Shown here one piece after another: positions 4,079 to 5,398 of a stretch of 5,398 bases of DNA. Position 1 is the stretch's first letter; the number at the start of each line of letters is the position of its first letter. The stretch is from an uncultured Bacteroidales bacterium (GTDB lineage: Bacteria; Bacteroidota; Bacteroidia; Bacteroidales; Marinilabiliaceae): positions 1-5,398 of the forward strand of contig CAKVCS010000078.1 of assembly GCA_934725785.1 (NCBI GenBank), written 5' to 3'. The notes beneath the pieces were generated by a model, which saw only the letters and a list, made by a program, of their open reading frames with translations, made no database searches and was not told the DNA's origin. The position numbers and the translations under genes are program-made.

Positions 4079-5398
4079 ATGAGTGTGAACGAGAAGGCCC
4101 TCGACAGGCGCAGCGTGCTGGCTGGCGCTGGTGTGGCATGTGCGGCTGTTGCGGCGGGAGGCATGTTTGCAGGCAGTGCGAAGGCTGATGAGGTTGCGCA
4201 GGTCGGCGGCGGCTACGCCAACCCCGACGCCATCGGCACGCCTGTTGAGCCGGATGTGACCGAGGACGTCGACGTCGTCGTCATGGGGTCGGGCATGGGC
4301 GGCTTCGCCGCGGCCATGCTCACCAAGGAGCAGGCACCCGACGCGGCCGTCGTCATGCTCGAGAAGCTTGACACCCTGGGTGGCAACACCAACTTCGCTG
4401 AGGGCGGCGGCGGTTTCATCAACATGACCCCCGAGGAGGCCCGTGCTGGCGTGCAGGCCGAGGTCGTCCAGCGCAACTTTGTTGTGGACCCGGAGCTGTT
4501 CTACGCGCTGCGCACCCAGCAGGGTGACTGCTCGGACTGGCTCTTTGGCAAGCATGGCGTGCAGATCAAGGATTACGGTTCGGGTCAGCCCCTCTACCTC
4601 GATGGTCACGGCTCCACGGCCATTGAGACCCTTACGCCCCAGGCAGAGGAACTTGGCGTGGACATCCGTACCGGCGCCCGCGCCTTCGCCCTCGTGCTTG
4701 CCGACCCCTACACGGTGACGGGCGTGCAGTACAAGGATGCCGACGGCAAGGTCACACAGCTCAACGCCAAGGCCGTCGTCATCGCCTCGGGCGGCATGAA
4801 CACGAATCCCGACCTGCTCAAGTACTACTGCAACGTCGATTTGGGCAAGATCATGCCCCTCGGCACCGGCCAGGATGGCGACGGCCACCTCATGGTGGAG
4901 CAGACTGCCCATGGCCGCTGCGGCCTGCAGACGATTGACGGCTTCTTCGCGGGCATCGGCACAGCCGAGGACCCCTGCGGGTTCACGTCGGACCTGAACA
5001 CGGCAGCTGGCTTCCAGTTCTCTTCGATGTTCGTTAACCAGTATGGCAAGCGCTTCTACGACGAGTCCTTCTCGTTCAACACGGGTTCACAGCTGTTCTT
5101 CACCTGCATCCCGCAGATGATTCTCTCGCAGAAGGCGGCTTTCTCCGTGTTTGATGACTCCTATGTGACTCGCTGGGAGAGTGGCGAGTGGCAGAACGGT
5201 AAGTGCGGCTACGACAGCGCGGTCAAGGGCGGCCAGCCCTTCGTCATCCGTGACGACCTCGAGGCGGTCAAGGACAAGGACTGGTTCTATCAGGGCGACA
5301 CGATTGAGGAGCTGGGCGAGGCCATCGCTGCCGACGTCGAGAGTTTCGACGTGGATGCCTTCGTGGCGACGATTGATGCCTACAATGCTGCCTCTGAG
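4079..5398 (+). CDS. Tat-exported FAD-dependent fumarate-reductase-like flavoprotein (reductase B), N-terminal part
   Basis: The first 440 residues are visible; the 3' end lies beyond the window. Residues 1-36 are a Tat signal: twin arginine in DRRSVLAG (10-11), a hydrophobic stretch rich in Ala and Gly, and AKA before Asp37 as a likely cleavage site, so the folded flavoprotein is exported. The FAD_binding_2 domain follows: VVVMGSGMGG (Rossmann glycines 70-75), LEK (Glu95, ribose contact), LGGNTNFAEGGG (100-111), AVVIASGG (232-239), GQDGDGH (264-270) and VNQYGKRFYDE (319-329). Residues from 409 align with the start of fragment A at base 3, predicting about 540 residues in total. No haem-binding CXXCH is present in the visible part, so electrons must come from a partner encoded elsewhere. 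Its position directly downstream of regulator 2 suggests control by it. The class is a C=C reductase or related anaerobic respiratory reductase; the substrate is unknown. Confidence 0.92.
   Translation, partial: MSVNEKALDRRSVLAGAGVACAAVAAGGMFAGSAKADEVAQVGGGYANPDAIGTPVEPDVTEDVDVVVMGSGMGGFAAAMLTKEQAPDAAVVMLEKLDTLGGNTNFAEGGGGFINMTPEEARAGVQAEVVQRNFVVDPELFYALRTQQGDCSDWLFGKHGVQIKDYGSGQPLYLDGHGSTAIETLTPQAEELGVDIRTGARAFALVLADPYTVTGVQYKDADGKVTQLNAKAVVIASGGMNTNPDLLKYYCNVDLGKIMPLGTGQDGDGHLMVEQTAHGRCGLQTIDGFFAGIGTAEDPCGFTSDLNTAAGFQFSSMFVNQYGKRFYDESFSFNTGSQLFFTCIPQMILSQKAAFSVFDDSYVTRWESGEWQNGKCGYDSAVKGGQPFVIRDDLEAVKDKDWFYQGDTIEELGEAIAADVESFDVDAFVATIDAYNAASE

Noticed and set aside
4046..4912. Minus-strand open frame of 288 codons opposite reductase B
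   Set aside because: It is antisense to clear Tat and FAD-binding motifs. Its histidine- and valine-rich composition is what strong GCC/GAC codon bias yields on the opposite strand.
1..5398. CRISPR array, tRNA, insertion sequence or phage attachment site
   Set aside because: No regularly spaced repeats, cloverleaf-like sequence, transposase motifs or terminal inverted repeats were seen on either strand.

Overview
The window reads as GC-rich chromosomal DNA from an anaerobic actinobacterium. The best guess is a Coriobacteriia gut bacterium (Eggerthellaceae-like: Eggerthella, Gordonibacter, Slackia, Adlercreutzia and relatives). That placement is an inference from three things: the high GC content, Tat-exported FAD_binding_2 flavoproteins, and two regulators that fuse a roughly 12-helix membrane domain to a C-terminal LuxR/GerE helix-turn-helix, a combination very common in that group. 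No rRNA or other phylogenetic marker is present.

Layout. (1) Positions 1-395, plus strand: C-terminal part of a fumarate-reductase-like flavoprotein (reductase A), followed by a strong hairpin terminator at 431-470. (2) 528-2045, minus strand: membrane-anchored LuxR-type regulator 1, convergent with reductase A. (3) 2046-2357: divergent promoter region of 312 bp, with a perfect TATAAT facing regulator 1 and an extended -10 (TGTTATAAC) facing regulator 2. (4) 2358-3873, plus strand: regulator 2, a second membrane LuxR-type protein. Its membrane part (2358-3593) and its DNA-binding part (3607-3873) lie in different frames. Removing one base near a run of five G at 3571-3575 would restore a 504-residue protein, almost the same length as regulator 1 (505). 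(5) 3874-4078: 205-bp intergenic region with four copies of the pentamer CGTGA on the two strands, arranged in dyads, plus a direct repeat next to the ribosome binding site. (6) 4079-5398, plus strand: first 440 residues of a Tat-exported flavoprotein (reductase B), running off the window.

How it may work together (inference). Reductases A and B are paralogues: the first residues of fragment A align with residues from about 409 of B, so a full protein would have about 540 residues. They flank a divergent pair of membrane regulators. The simplest model is that each regulator senses a small molecule through its membrane domain and controls a neighbouring exported reductase that uses that molecule, or a related one, as a respiratory electron acceptor. 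The substrate cannot be read from the sequence. The classical substrate-binding arginine motif of fumarate reductases is not recognisable in the C-terminus of A, so A is probably not a fumarate reductase. No cytochrome, quinol dehydrogenase or other electron-donor gene is seen in the window.

The most interesting points are the split regulator 2, the CGTGA cluster upstream of reductase B, and the unusual recognition helix of regulator 1.
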